In this document: positions 34,166-43,144 of the stretch, one piece after another
How positions within the stretch are numbered: position 1 is the first letter of the stretch
Layout of the letters: the number at the start of each line of letters is the position of its first letter
Source of the DNA: JAENVT01 sp039931555
GTDB lineage: Bacteria; Actinomycetota; Acidimicrobiia; Acidimicrobiales; Ilumatobacteraceae
Assembly (NCBI GenBank): GCA_039931555.1
Contig: JBDTRP010000108.1
Span: forward strand, 1 to 51,881
Reading direction: 5' to 3'
DNA length: 51,881 nt
Translations under genes and position numbers: made by a program
The notes under the pieces: generated by a model
The model's input: only the letters and a program-made list of their open reading frames with translations
What the model was told of the DNA's origin: nothing
Databases searched by the model: none

Positions 34166-35310
34166 CACGCGATACCGCTCTGGCGCTCGACGACGCCGAT
34201 CCGCTGGCGCGGTGGCGCGACGAGTTCGTGATCGCCGACCCCACGCTGGCCTACCTCGATGGCAATTCGTTGGGGATGATGCCACGGCGAACTGCGGCGC
34301 GGATCGCGGCGGTGCTCCACGATGAATGGGCGACAGGCCTGATCCGCTCCTGGGAACATTGGGTCGACCTTCCGCAACGGGTGGGGGATCGCTTGGCGCC
34401 GTTGATCGGCGCCGGGCCCGGAGAAGTGTGCGTGCACGACTCGACGACGGTCAACCTCTACCAACTCGTCGACGCGGCGTGTGCCCTGCGACCGGATCGC
34501 CGTGTCATTGCGATCAGCTCGGCCGAGTTTCCGACTGACCGGTACGTGGTCGATGGAATTGCCCGTGCCCGCGGCCTGCAGGTGCGCGACGGCTTCGACC
34601 GCCTCGACGACGTCGCCGTGATGGTTCGCTCGGTTGTCGACTACCGCACCGCCGCGGTCACCGACGTCGCCGGCGAGACGGCGCGGGCGACGGCTGCGGG
34701 CGCGATCGCGCTGTGGGACCTCTCGCACTCCGTCGGCGTGCTGCCATCCGACCTCCGCGCAACAGGCGTGCAGCTGGCCGTCGGTTGCACGTACAAGTAC
34801 CTCAACGGTGGGCCGGGCTCGCCGGCGTTCAGCTTCGTTGCCGCTGAGCTGCAACCGATGTTGCCGCAGCCGATCTGGGGTTGGTTCGCCCAGGCCGAGC
34901 AGTTCGAGATGGGCCCGACCTTCACGCCGCAACCCGATATCCGCCGGCTGTTGCTGGGCACGCCGTCGGTCCTTGCCCTCACGGCTGCGGACGAGGGTAT
35001 CGCCGTCACCGTCGAGGCCGGCATCGAGATGATCGCCGCCAAGGCGCGCGCCATCACGGGGTTCGCGCTGGAGCTGTGCGACCAGCTCGGCATGGTGTCG
35101 TCGACGCCCCGCGACCCGCAGCTCCGCGGCGGTCACGTCGCCGTGCAGCACCCCGATGCACGTGCGATCGTCACCGCGTTGGTCACGCGGAAGGTGCTCA
35201 CCGACTATCGCGAACCCGACATCGTGCGGATCGGTTGCTCACCACTGACCACCCGCTTCACCGACGTCTTCGACGGCCTCGCACACCTCGCTTCGTTGCT
35301 CTCGCAGTAG
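34159..35310 (+). CDS. kynU: kynureninase
   Basis: 383 aa from ATG 34159, overlapping the ligase by 7 bp. Class V aminotransferase fold; PLP-Lys is K213 in 'GCTYKYLNGGPG'. 'YLDGNSLGMMP' near the N-terminus and 'WDLSHSVGVLP' (PLP-binding Asp) are kynureninase marks. It cleaves kynurenine to anthranilate and alanine in tryptophan degradation or NAD synthesis. No tryptophan dioxygenase or kynurenine formamidase gene is in the window, so the rest of the pathway must be elsewhere. Confidence 0.92.
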   Translation: MLTRDTALALDDADPLARWRDEFVIADPTLAYLDGNSLGMMPRRTAARIAAVLHDEWATGLIRSWEHWVDLPQRVGDRLAPLIGAGPGEVCVHDSTTVNLYQLVDAACALRPDRRVIAISSAEFPTDRYVVDGIARARGLQVRDGFDRLDDVAVMVRSVVDYRTAAVTDVAGETARATAAGAIALWDLSHSVGVLPSDLRATGVQLAVGCTYKYLNGGPGSPAFSFVAAELQPMLPQPIWGWFAQAEQFEMGPTFTPQPDIRRLLLGTPSVLALTAADEGIAVTVEAGIEMIAAKARAITGFALELCDQLGMVSSTPRDPQLRGGHVAVQHPDARAIVTALVTRKVLTDYREPDIVRIGCSPLTTRFTDVFDGLAHLASLLSQ

Positions 35311-35328
35311 CCCGGCCGGGCGCGAAGC

Positions 35329-38046
35329 TCAAATCGGGGATTGCTCGATGTCGCTGTTGATGAATGCGGTGAGCTCTCCTCGATCGCGCACACCGAGCTT
35401 GGGCATGATCGCCTCGAAGTGAGCGTCGACGGTCTTGGGGCTGAGGTACAGCTCGTCGGCGACCTGGCGGTTGGTGCGACCGCGGGCGATCGACACGGCC
35501 ACGCGCAGCTCGTCGTTGGTCAAACGCGATGCCAACGACGAACTGGTCGGCGCGACTGGCCCGGCGATTCGGCGGGCTTGCGCCGCCCACGGCTCGGCGC
35601 CGATGCGTTCGAACATCCGCAATGCGGTGCGCGACGCCTCGTGGTCTCCATGACGTTCGCCGAGCAGCAGCAAGCTGCGGGCCTGCTCGAACGGTGCGCC
35701 CAGGGCGGCCAGGTCCTCGGCGGACTCGCGCAGATCATCAGGTTGTCCCAGCAGCATGCCCCGTCCGCGGCGGGCCACGGCGGCACCCCATCTCGACCTG
35801 CTGTGCTCTGCTTTGCGGGTGACGTCTTCGATCACCTCGGAAGCCTCATCGACGGCGCCGATGGCAAACAGTGCCTCGAGCAGGTCGCCTTGGTACCAGA
35901 GGTCGCCGGCGTCGAGCACGTCGGCGTGTAGGCGATGCAAGCGGCGCAGATGCTCGGTGGCCTCGGGGTAGCTGCCGGCGGTGAGAGCGACATGACCAAG
36001 CGCCGACAGGCCCCAGATCTCCAGCACCGTCATGCCGACCCTTCGGGCCCGGGCGATTGCGGCTTCGGCGTTGATGCGCGCCGAGTAGGCCCGACCCAGC
36101 ATCGCCTCGACCCGGGCGAGCACAGCTTGACCGAATGATGCCGTCGGCAGGTCGGGCGTGTCGTTCAGGTCGACGTCGAGCACCGACGACAGCACCGCAT
36201 CGGCCAGGCGGCCGCGGCGGATGAAGAGCTCGCCTTGCAGCGCACCGCTGAAACCGAGCACCGAGGCCAGCCCGTGATGACGGGCGGCGATCATCGACAG
36301 GTCGAGCATCTCATTGGTCTCGGCCCAGCGCTCCTGCGTCAACCGGGCGAGTGCGATTGCTTGGAGGATCGGCAGCAGTGTGGCGTCGAGCATCTCGACC
36401 GGGAGCGACGCCAGGATGCTGGCCTCGTTGAAATCGGCCTCCGCGGCCTCGCGATCGCCGAGCCGTTGCAGCGACATCGCTCGCACCGCTTTGGCGGCGA
36501 TGACCATGGGGACGCCGAGGGGCGTCGCAACGTCGACTGCAGATTGCGCGTGTCGTTGGCAGTCGAGTGGCCGACCGGCAAGGCCACTGTGCAACGCGGC
36601 GCGGATGTAGAGGCCGATCGAACGCGACGGATCGATGGCCGAGATGCGGTTGGCCTCCTCGGCCAACTCGCCGACGCCGCGGTCCTCGTCGATCATCCAG
36701 GCGATTCCTTCGGAGCGGATGCCGATGGCATCGCAGCGAACCAGCGGGTCCTCGCAGGTCGCCGCAACCTCGTCGAGCACGGCGATCGCGCCGTACGGGT
36801 CCGACCCGTTCCAGCGAGAAGTCCCGGCAGCCAACAACCGGCGATGGCGCTCGGGAACGGTCGTCGACAACACCGCGGCGCGTTCCCACGTCGATGCAGC
36901 TGCACCCCATGCACCACGTTGGTCGGCGACCGACGCCACGTCATCGAGCAGCGCGGCGACCGCGTCGTCCGGTCCGGTGGTCGCCGCCGCCAGGTGCCAT
37001 GCTCGCTTGTCTGCGTCGACGACCACGTCGGCCAGCGCGCGGTGTGCCTGGCGCAGCACATCGGCGTCGAGCGCGTCGCGGATGGCGGTGCGCATCAGCG
37101 GGTGGATCAGCTCGATCGATTCGTCGGAGATGCGGATGATGCCGGCGGCTTCGCACGTCGCGAGGTCCGAGTCGCCGGCCGACACCCGATCGACCGCATC
37201 GTGGATCTCGTCGGCGGTGGTGTCGAGCGCCGCGGCGACGACGGCCGCGGCCAGCTTGGCGCCGTCGGCGAGGGCGGTGATCCGATCGACGAACGAGCCG
37301 ACCAACCGGTTGCCGACCGGCAGATCCTGCGGCAATGGAGCGCGCCCTGCCAGTTGATCGCCGTCGAGCCAGCGGGCCAGTTCGGTCAGTGCCAGTGGAC
37401 TGCCGTCGGCGGCGTCGACGCACCGTTGCGCAACGTCGCGATCGGTTCCCGGGCCCAACATGGCCAGCGCGTCGTCGACCGTGAGCCCCTTGATCTCGAT
37501 CGTCTCGAAGCCGGCATTGTCGAACCGGGATGGCACTCCCGTGCGCTCGGTGATGATGGCCACCACCGGCTCGTCGGGCAACCGGCGGAGTGCGAACGCC
37601 AGCGCCGAGCACGATGCCAGGTCGAGCCACTGCCCATCGTCGATCAACACCACCAGCGGGGCCTGCTCACCCGCCGCGGCAATCGCCGCGAGTGTGGCGC
37701 CGGCGACTGCCAGTTGACCGTGGGTCGTCCCGGAACCGATCGCGTCCGCCAACACCTGGGCGTGGGGGATGGGGATCTTGACTTGCAGGGCACGAATGCC
37801 CTTGAGCAGTGACGCCAGCCCGGAGTACGCAAGCTCGGCATCGGACTCTGACCCCGTCAGGCGGATGACGGCCCCATCGGTCGCGTCCGCAACCCAATCG
37901 AGCAATGTGGTCTTGCCCATACCGGCCTCACCACGCAGGCGGATCGTGACGCCGGAGCCCCGGTCGAGGTTGTGCAGCGCACCGCCCAACAGCTCGAGTT
38001 CCGTGCGACGACCGAGCACTGCCGCCGCACCCTGCCCGTGACCCAT
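35329..38046 (-). CDS. LuxR-family regulator with AAA ATPase (MalT/LAL type)
   Basis: 905 aa from ATG 38046; CATAAT lies 6 nt upstream (leaderless). Walker A is 'GEAGMGKTT' (39-47) and Walker B is 'PLVVLIDDGQWLD' (about 129-141). The middle 500 residues are helical repeats of TPR type. The C-terminus has a LuxR HTH: 'LTNDELRVAVSIARGRTNRQ' then 'LYLSPKTVDAHFEAI'. These large ATP-binding regulators usually activate operons upon ligand binding. No obvious target is next to it; the neighbouring convergent kynU operon ends 18 bp away. The ligand is unknown. Confidence 0.93.
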   Translation of the reverse strand: MGHGQGAAAVLGRRTELELLGGALHNLDRGSGVTIRLRGEAGMGKTTLLDWVADATDGAVIRLTGSESDAELAYSGLASLLKGIRALQVKIPIPHAQVLADAIGSGTTHGQLAVAGATLAAIAAAGEQAPLVVLIDDGQWLDLASCSALAFALRRLPDEPVVAIITERTGVPSRFDNAGFETIEIKGLTVDDALAMLGPGTDRDVAQRCVDAADGSPLALTELARWLDGDQLAGRAPLPQDLPVGNRLVGSFVDRITALADGAKLAAAVVAAALDTTADEIHDAVDRVSAGDSDLATCEAAGIIRISDESIELIHPLMRTAIRDALDADVLRQAHRALADVVVDADKRAWHLAAATTGPDDAVAALLDDVASVADQRGAWGAAASTWERAAVLSTTVPERHRRLLAAGTSRWNGSDPYGAIAVLDEVAATCEDPLVRCDAIGIRSEGIAWMIDEDRGVGELAEEANRISAIDPSRSIGLYIRAALHSGLAGRPLDCQRHAQSAVDVATPLGVPMVIAAKAVRAMSLQRLGDREAAEADFNEASILASLPVEMLDATLLPILQAIALARLTQERWAETNEMLDLSMIAARHHGLASVLGFSGALQGELFIRRGRLADAVLSSVLDVDLNDTPDLPTASFGQAVLARVEAMLGRAYSARINAEAAIARARRVGMTVLEIWGLSALGHVALTAGSYPEATEHLRRLHRLHADVLDAGDLWYQGDLLEALFAIGAVDEASEVIEDVTRKAEHSRSRWGAAVARRGRGMLLGQPDDLRESAEDLAALGAPFEQARSLLLLGERHGDHEASRTALRMFERIGAEPWAAQARRIAGPVAPTSSSLASRLTNDELRVAVSIARGRTNRQVADELYLSPKTVDAHFEAIMPKLGVRDRGELTAFINSDIEQSPI

Positions 38047-38111
38047 CCGGTCATTATGGTCTGCGGACCACGGCGGGCTTCAAAGCGTGAGCGTTGTCGG
38101 TGGCCACGCGA

Positions 38112-38149
38112 AACGGAGCGGGCGACGCCTGCGCGCCACCCGCTCCGTT
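38112..38149. terminator. terminator hairpin after the Asp/Asn-rich protein gene
   Basis: An 11-bp perfect stem (AACGGAGCGGG and its complement) with a GC-rich loop lies 28 bp downstream of the stop at 38177. There is no clear U-tract. Confidence 0.6.
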
Positions 38150-38176
38150 CGGAGGGATTCGTCTGTCGACTGGCAA

Positions 38177-38638
38177 TTAGTTGTCGTCGCCGCCACCGTG
38201 GTGGCCGGAACCGTCATCGCTGCCGCCATTGCCGCCGCGGCCCGAGTTGTCGTTGGTGCCGCTGTCGTCGGTGCTCGAGGCACCAGTGGTGGTGCATGCC
38301 GGATCGTTGGCGTGCTCGGCCTCGTCGCAGTTCCCGCTGACGTCTTCGGTGCTGTTCTCCGTGGCGTCGTCGGTGCTGTTCTCTGTGGCGTCGTCCGACT
38401 CGACCTCGGTCGAAACCGGGTTCTCCGTTGCCTCGCCCTTGTCCTCGACGCTGGTGGGGGTGATGGGTGCCACGGCGACGGGAACCATGACTGCAGCAGC
38501 CCTGACTTCCGGGGTGGGCACGATCACGACTTGCGCCGGGGCGGTCGGGCGGGGTGAATCGCCCTGAGCGGCGAATGCGGGGACACCGAACCCGACGGCG
38601 GCGATGCCGGCGGTTGTCCAGATGAGTGACTTCTTCAT
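38177..38638 (-). CDS. small secreted low-complexity acidic protein
   Basis: 153 aa from ATG 38638 with the site AAGGAGAA 6 nt upstream. A signal peptide is clear (MKKSLIWTTAGIAAVGFGVP then AFA cleavage). After a Pro/Val/Ala-rich stretch the protein becomes Asp/Glu/Asn/Ser/Thr-rich ('DATENSTDDATENSTED' duplicated), and ends in Gly/Asp/His-rich sequence (...HHGGGDDN). Two cysteines (CDEAEHANDPAC) may form a disulfide. The acidic and His-rich tail suggests metal binding. Unknown function. Confidence 0.8.
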   Translation of the reverse strand: MKKSLIWTTAGIAAVGFGVPAFAAQGDSPRPTAPAQVVIVPTPEVRAAAVMVPVAVAPITPTSVEDKGEATENPVSTEVESDDATENSTDDATENSTEDVSGNCDEAEHANDPACTTTGASSTDDSGTNDNSGRGGNGGSDDGSGHHGGGDDN

Positions 38639-38766
38639 GATGTTCTCCTTCATGTATGTAGTCGGCACGGTACGAGCACCCTCTCCAACGGACGTCCAGC
38701 CAGCATCCAAGGGACGTCAAAGTCGCGTCGCCCATTGGTGCTACGACCCATCTGACCTGCGATGAT

Positions 38767-39765
38767 GTGCGTGGTGAACGGGGCGTGAGAGCGATTCGAT
38801 CGGAGACAACGGGCAACAAAGCCCTCGGTGCGGTCGCCGTGGCGATCACGATCGTGGTGTTTTCGTTCGCCTCGACGCTGGTCAAGCGCGCCGACACGCC
38901 CGCAGTCCTGGTCGCCTTCTGGCGGATGGTGATCACCGCCATCGTGTGGAACGCGATCGCCCTGTCGTCAGGTCATCGCCCCAACTGGCGCAACATCCGC
39001 CTGGCCGCGTTGCCCGGCGTGTTCTTCGGCCTCGACATCGCGTTCTTCTATCTCGGGGCCACCCACAACAGCGTCGCCAACGCCGAGATGATCAGTGCGA
39101 TGACGCCGTTCATCGTGGTGCCGCTCGGCGCCAGGTTCTTCGGCGAGCGGCTGAACTCGCGGGCGCTCGTCTTCGCGGTCTTCGCACTCGGCGGTGTAGC
39201 GATGGTGTTGTTCGCCGCGCCGGCCAACGGCGACGCCTCGGTCCGCGGCAGCATCTTCGGCGTGGTCGCGCTTGCCTGCTGGGCGGGGTACATCTCCGGG
39301 ACGCGACGGGCCCGCGGCAAGATGGACGTTGCCAGCTACATGGCCGCGATGACTCCGGTGGCAACGATCGCCGTGCTGCCGATGGCGTTGCTGCACGGCG
39401 ACCTGCTCTCGATGACCGCGCACGGTTGGCGCTACACGGTGATGCTCACGTTGATGACCGGCGTGCTCGCCCACGGCCTGATGGTGTTCGCCCAGAGCAC
39501 GATCCCCATCGGATCGATCGGCATCGCCCAGATCGCCCAACCGGCGCTCGCCGCATCGTGGTCGTTCCTGTTGCTGGGCGAGACGTTGCACGGCTGGCAG
39601 GTGATCGGGATGGCGCTGGTGCTCGCCGGCCTACTCGGCTTCGTGCTGCTGAACCAACGCAAGAACCTGCAGACCGGACCCCTCGCCGAGCCCGTGTCGA
39701 CCAGCGAGGATTTCACCAAGGCGGTGACTCAGCCGCCGAGCGGTCGCTCGCCACTGACGTCGTAG
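38767..39765 (+). CDS. EamA-type DMT superfamily transporter
   Basis: 332 aa from GTG 38767 (GTG 38785 is an alternative). Ten hydrophobic helices in two EamA repeats are visible; the first repeat starts 'VVFSFASTLVKRAD' and the second ends 'LLGETLHGWQVIGMALVLAG', the typical EamA end. It likely exports amino acids or small metabolites across the cytoplasmic membrane. The last 37 bp overlap the end of the convergent ABM gene. Confidence 0.88.
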   Translation: MRGERGVRAIRSETTGNKALGAVAVAITIVVFSFASTLVKRADTPAVLVAFWRMVITAIVWNAIALSSGHRPNWRNIRLAALPGVFFGLDIAFFYLGATHNSVANAEMISAMTPFIVVPLGARFFGERLNSRALVFAVFALGGVAMVLFAAPANGDASVRGSIFGVVALACWAGYISGTRRARGKMDVASYMAAMTPVATIAVLPMALLHGDLLSMTAHGWRYTVMLTLMTGVLAHGLMVFAQSTIPIGSIGIAQIAQPALAASWSFLLLGETLHGWQVIGMALVLAGLLGFVLLNQRKNLQTGPLAEPVSTSEDFTKAVTQPPSGRSPLTS

Positions 39766-40031
39766 ATGATGATCGACGACGTGATCGTCGGCACCGCGAC
39801 GTCCGTCGACCGCGGCCCTGCTCGCATTGCGGCGATGTGCGCGTCGAGTGCCTCTTGGCTCTCCCAACGCTCGAACAGAACGATGCGGCTCGGATCGATC
39901 GGATCCGCACCGAAGGTGTATTCGAGGCAGCCGGCCTCGGCACGCGACGCTCGCATCATGTCGAGTCGGCTGGTGAGGAATCGCTCGCGATCGTTCGGCT
40001 CCACCTCGAACGTGCCTCCAACGATGACCAT
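39729..40031 (-). CDS. antibiotic biosynthesis monooxygenase (ABM) domain protein
   Basis: 100 aa from ATG 40031, preceded by AGGAGG at 5-6 nt. ABM fold: 'MVIVGGTFEVEPNDRERFL', 'RASRAEAGCLEYTFGADP', 'FERWESQEALDAH'. Family members are small dimeric ferredoxin-like proteins that act as monooxygenases, quinol oxidases or haem-binding proteins. The substrate is unknown. It is the first of two short genes on this strand downstream of the Hsp20 gene. Confidence 0.88.
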   Translation of the reverse strand: MVIVGGTFEVEPNDRERFLTSRLDMMRASRAEAGCLEYTFGADPIDPSRIVLFERWESQEALDAHIAAMRAGPRSTDVAVPTITSSIIIYDVSGERPLGG

Positions 40032-40061
40032 GCATGCCTCCTGCGAACGTGATGCTGTTTG

Positions 40062-40457
40062 TCAGTCGTGCTCGGGACGACTGGGATGGATCGACATCTT
40101 CGCCGTGAACTCGCCAGTCAACACCCGCACCACGAGTTGGCCGTTGGCCAGTGACGCCTCGACGCCCGAGCCGAACCCGGCCGGCGTCTCGACGAACCGC
40201 TCGTAGCCGCCGTACTCCCATTCGTGGATCGTGTACTCACGCGGGCCGGCACTGCGCAGCTCGGCACAGAAGCGCACGCCGTCGGCCGTGAGCTCCACGG
40301 TGACATCGTTCTCCGTGACGGCGGGGAAGAGGGCGACGATGACGAACGCGCCAGGCGTCTGGTAGGCGTTGACCGGCACACTTTGCGGTGTCATCGATCG
40401 GGCCATCTCGGCCGTCGTCACTCGGACCTCTTCGGGCGATGGTCGGCTCGTCGGCAT
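40062..40457 (-). CDS. Hsp20/alpha-crystallin-like protein
   Basis: 131 aa from ATG 40457, preceded by TAATCT and 7 nt (leaderless). It has an alpha-crystallin-like core: 'VNAYQTPGAFVIVALFPAVT' through 'VEASLANGQLVVRVL', the small heat-shock protein pattern. It lacks a classical C-terminal IxI motif ('SIHPSRPEHD' instead). A small chaperone or a divergent member of the fold is likely; it precedes the ABM gene by 30 bp. Confidence 0.78.
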   Translation of the reverse strand: MPTSRPSPEEVRVTTAEMARSMTPQSVPVNAYQTPGAFVIVALFPAVTENDVTVELTADGVRFCAELRSAGPREYTIHEWEYGGYERFVETPAGFGSGVEASLANGQLVVRVLTGEFTAKMSIHPSRPEHD

Positions 40458-40505
40458 GCCGTCGAGATTACGCGTACCCGGCGACCTTGTCGACCGCCAC
40501 GTTGA

Positions 40506-40991
40506 TCAGGCGCGGTTGAGGATGGCCGAGAGGTGGTGCTGGAGCGGTTGTCCGACTGCGGCCATCCGCACCTCGTAGCGCAGCACGTTGCCGTCGACCG
40601 TGACATCGCGCTCGATTTCGACGACCTCTTTCGCCGTCGCGGTGCGCGAAATCGTCGTCGAGCGCAGGCGAATCGATCGTTCGGTCCCACCGGTGTCGAA
40701 CGTTCCCTCTTCGACCTCGACGATGCCGGTCGGGTGGGCGAGCACGAGCTCGACGATCCCCGGCTGCGGCATGCGCCAATAGCCCGACTCGGCGTGCAGA
40801 GGGCGGCCGTCGTCGACCGCCGACGTGCGCTGGTTGTAGGCGAGGAACGGCTTTCCGGCGTGACCGAAGGTGATCGTCTCGTCGTAGTCGAACGATTCGA
40901 TCGTCGGGTACACCCCGCGGCCCCGCCCCGTCCATGTACCGAGCAGGAATCCGAGCGGCTCGACGTTCGGGTGCAGCGGCGGCGTTGTCAT
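40506..40991 (-). CDS. nitrobindin family haem-binding protein
   Basis: 161 aa from ATG 40991, with TACGAT 6 nt upstream (leaderless). The nitrobindin (FABP-like) barrel is recognised by 'LGFLLGTWTGRGRGVYPT', 'FDYDETITFGH', 'LHAESGYWR' and the C-terminal 'PLQHHLSAILNR', where the His is the haem ligand. The family binds ferric haem and isomerises peroxynitrite. A perfect palindrome lies 80 bp upstream. It lies 48 bp before the Hsp20 gene on the same strand. Confidence 0.9.
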   Translation of the reverse strand: MTTPPLHPNVEPLGFLLGTWTGRGRGVYPTIESFDYDETITFGHAGKPFLAYNQRTSAVDDGRPLHAESGYWRMPQPGIVELVLAHPTGIVEVEEGTFDTGGTERSIRLRSTTISRTATAKEVVEIERDVTVDGNVLRYEVRMAAVGQPLQHHLSAILNRA

Positions 40992-41070
40992 GTCGTGATC
41001 GTATGCCCGTCGGCTTGGGCATGCTGATGGGGGGAACCCACCTCTGTCCCAACCCGGTGACGCACGCGAC

Positions 41071-41086
41071 GAATGAGATCTCATTC
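41071..41086. promoter_or_regulatory. 16-bp perfect palindrome GAATGAGATCTCATTC
   Basis: An exact dyad with no loop in a 266-bp region between nitrobindin and tRNA-Lys. The size and position suit an operator for a dimeric regulator. Confidence 0.45.
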
Positions 41087-41257
41087 ACGTGCGCTGCGCT
41101 CTACCCGACCCCGACCGGATGCCTCGCGGTCGCAACGCAACACCTTCCTCGTCGAGGTCGGGGGCCGACACCACAACCCACAATGGGGCAGTGGGAGCCG
41201 ACTGGGCCAATCGGCCAATAGTCTGGCGCGTAGTCGGGCTAGTTTCTTGCGCGCCCG

Positions 41258-41329
41258 GCCCCTCTAGCTCAACGGTAGAGCAGCGGACTTTTAATCCGTT
41301 GGTTCGGGGTTCGAGACCCCGGGGGGGCA
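41258..41329 (+). tRNA. tRNA-Lys (anticodon UUU)
   Basis: 72 nt without encoded CCA. Acceptor arms GCCCCTC / GGGGGGC (one G-U), D-stem GCTC/GAGC with loop AACGGTA, anticodon loop CTTTTAA (anticodon TTT), and T-arm GGTTCGAGACC are all in place. Integration of the element has kept the gene complete. Confidence 0.93.
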
Positions 41330-41331
41330 CC
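41286..41331. repeat. attL (46-bp core inside tRNA-Lys)
   Basis: The core runs from GACTTTTAATCC in the anticodon arm to GGGGGGGCACC at the tRNA end and 2 nt beyond. Confidence 0.92.
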
Positions 41332-41389
41332 GTATTAACCCAGCTCAGAGCATATTTCTGAGCAGAGTCTTTGGATTGAACTAGCCTGT

Positions 41390-41410
41390 TGCCGCGAATC
41401 TGCCGCGAAA
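41390..41410. repeat. arm-type integrase site candidates (left)
   Basis: Two direct TGCCGCGAA repeats, 11 bp apart, sit just before the integrase start; the second overlaps its ribosome site. The same pair occurs at the right end (50841-50862). A 7-bp dyad (GCTCAGA/TCTGAGC) lies at 41343-41363. Confidence 0.6.
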
Positions 41411-41421
41411 GGATGGTTCGA

Positions 41422-42573
41422 ATGGGCACGATGCGAGAACGAACGCCCGGCGCGTGGGAGCTGGTCGTGTCTGCGGGCCTCGATCCGGCGACGGGTCGCT
41501 ATCGGCGGGTGATCCGCACGATCAAGGCCAGCTCGAAGCGCGAGGTGAAGGCCGCACTGGCCGAACTCGAAGCGGCCGTGGCTGCCGGCAAGGTCTCATT
41601 CGAAGACATGACGTTGGCTGAGTTGCTCGAGCGTTGGATGGAGCACATCGCCGGGCTCGGACGAGCCGACACGACGCTGTACCACTATCGGCAGTACATC
41701 GACCGGGAGATCGCTCCGGTACTCGGAGCGATCCGCTTGTCGACGTTGAAGGCCCTCGACATCGACCGGTTGTACACGAAACTGCGCAAGCGGGGGTTGG
41801 CGCCTGCAACGATCCGCCAAGTTCATGCGATCCTGCGCGCCTCGCTGAACCAGGCGGAGCGATGGGGGCTCGTGCAGCGAAACGTCGCCAAGCTCGCCTC
41901 TGCACCGTCACAGCCGCAGCGCGAGCAGCACCCACCTGATGTGGCCGATGTTCTCGCACTCCTCGCCGCTGCGAGGGATGTCGACCCGGTGTTCGGTCTC
42001 TACATCCGCGTCATGATCGCGACGGGAGCGAGACGCGCCGAGGTGTGCGGCCTGCGGTGGTCCGACGTCGACCCGGCGACCGCCACGCTGACCGTGCAGC
42101 GGAGCTACACGCTCGTACCAGGTGTGCGCGGCGACCGACCGACAAAGAGCCGGTCCGTCCGCACCGTCGCGCTCGACCCCGTCACGCTCGGCGAGCTAGA
42201 GAACGCATGGGCGGCGACGCGTGCGCTTGCCCAGCAGTGTGGGATGAACGTCGAGCTGAGACGTGCCGGCTACATCTTTTCCACGGATCCGACCGGCGAG
42301 TCGGCGTGGCGCCCCGACACGGCGAACGCCCGTTGGGTGCGAGCCCGGAACGCCGCGGGTCTCCCCTCGGTTCGGCTGCACGACTTGCGACACTTCCAGG
42401 CGACGCAGTTGTTGGATGCCGGAGTGCCGGTGCCGACCGTCGCTGCGCGACTTGGGCACACTGACGGCACGACAACCATGAAGATCTACGCGCACCGCAC
42501 GCGCCGCGCCGACGAACTCGCCGCTGAAGTGGTCGGCAAGCTCCTTGATGACGTCGAAGCCGAGAAGGCCTAA
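41422..42573 (+). CDS. int: tyrosine recombinase (site-specific integrase)
   Basis: 383 aa from ATG 41422, chosen because AAAGGA lies 8 nt upstream; ATG 41413 is an alternative. Domains: N-terminal arm-binding ('RERTPGAWELVVSAG'), core-binding SAM-like helices (about 75-150), and a catalytic domain with Arg in 'TGARRAEVCGLRW', Lys in 'PTKSRSVRTV', 'HDLRH', His in 'LGHTDGTTTM' and nucleophile Y356 ('KIYAH'). It lies 91 bp after attL and should recombine attP with the tRNA site. The repeats at its start suggest autoregulation through arm-site binding. Confidence 0.95.
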   Translation: MGTMRERTPGAWELVVSAGLDPATGRYRRVIRTIKASSKREVKAALAELEAAVAAGKVSFEDMTLAELLERWMEHIAGLGRADTTLYHYRQYIDREIAPVLGAIRLSTLKALDIDRLYTKLRKRGLAPATIRQVHAILRASLNQAERWGLVQRNVAKLASAPSQPQREQHPPDVADVLALLAAARDVDPVFGLYIRVMIATGARRAEVCGLRWSDVDPATATLTVQRSYTLVPGVRGDRPTKSRSVRTVALDPVTLGELENAWAATRALAQQCGMNVELRRAGYIFSTDPTGESAWRPDTANARWVRARNAAGLPSVRLHDLRHFQATQLLDAGVPVPTVAARLGHTDGTTTMKIYAHRTRRADELAAEVVGKLLDDVEAEKA

Positions 42574-43144
42574 CAGCGTTGGTGGAGGCGGAGCACTGGA
42601 AGTCCCGACCGTGGCCCGTCTCGCTGTGTATGTCGAATCATGTTTGCCCTGCTTTGAGCGCAGTACCTAATTGTTCATCGTCCTCCGTCGCTATCAGATG
42701 TGACCGGTGCGGTCCCGATCTCGCTCGTTCGCAAACGCGGGGCTGACAAATTTGCTGAGGATGACATATGCCTGCCGGAGAGCCGGCGCAAGTTGCACGC
42801 ATGGTCTGCTCGCCCGCCCTTCTGTTCTCAATCCTCAAGCGCTACGACCGAATGAGTCGCATTGGGTGCTACGACACACTGCAGTCGTCTCAGCAACCTG
42901 ACCATTCTGAGCCGCCGGACCGTCAGCGAGCTCCCACTGGAACAGGGGGTGGAATGGCGAGCGGCGGAACCGAGTCGGGCAGTGGGAGTCAGCCAGGCGG
43001 AGGAGTGTGGCTCGAAGGGCGGCCGATTCGATCGATGCCGGATCTCGAGCCGTGCCATGGTGCCTGGTCAAGCGGGTCTTTCGACCCGTTGATACCGGTC
43101 GACATCGGAACACGATCATGAGTGACTATTGGTGGAGGATCATC
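42574..43144. other. gene-free interval in the element
   Basis: About 570 bp between integrase and protease genes without a convincing open frame on either strand; several short frames overlap and none has a good start or family. Its base composition looks less GC-rich than the chromosome. Possible content: oriT, a regulatory RNA, or decayed sequence. I see no tRNA and no clear hairpin cluster. Confidence 0.5.

Noticed and set aside
42768..43121. Short overlapping frames between integrase and protease as genes
   Set aside because: Frames exist on both strands at the same place, with no ribosome site and no family resemblance.
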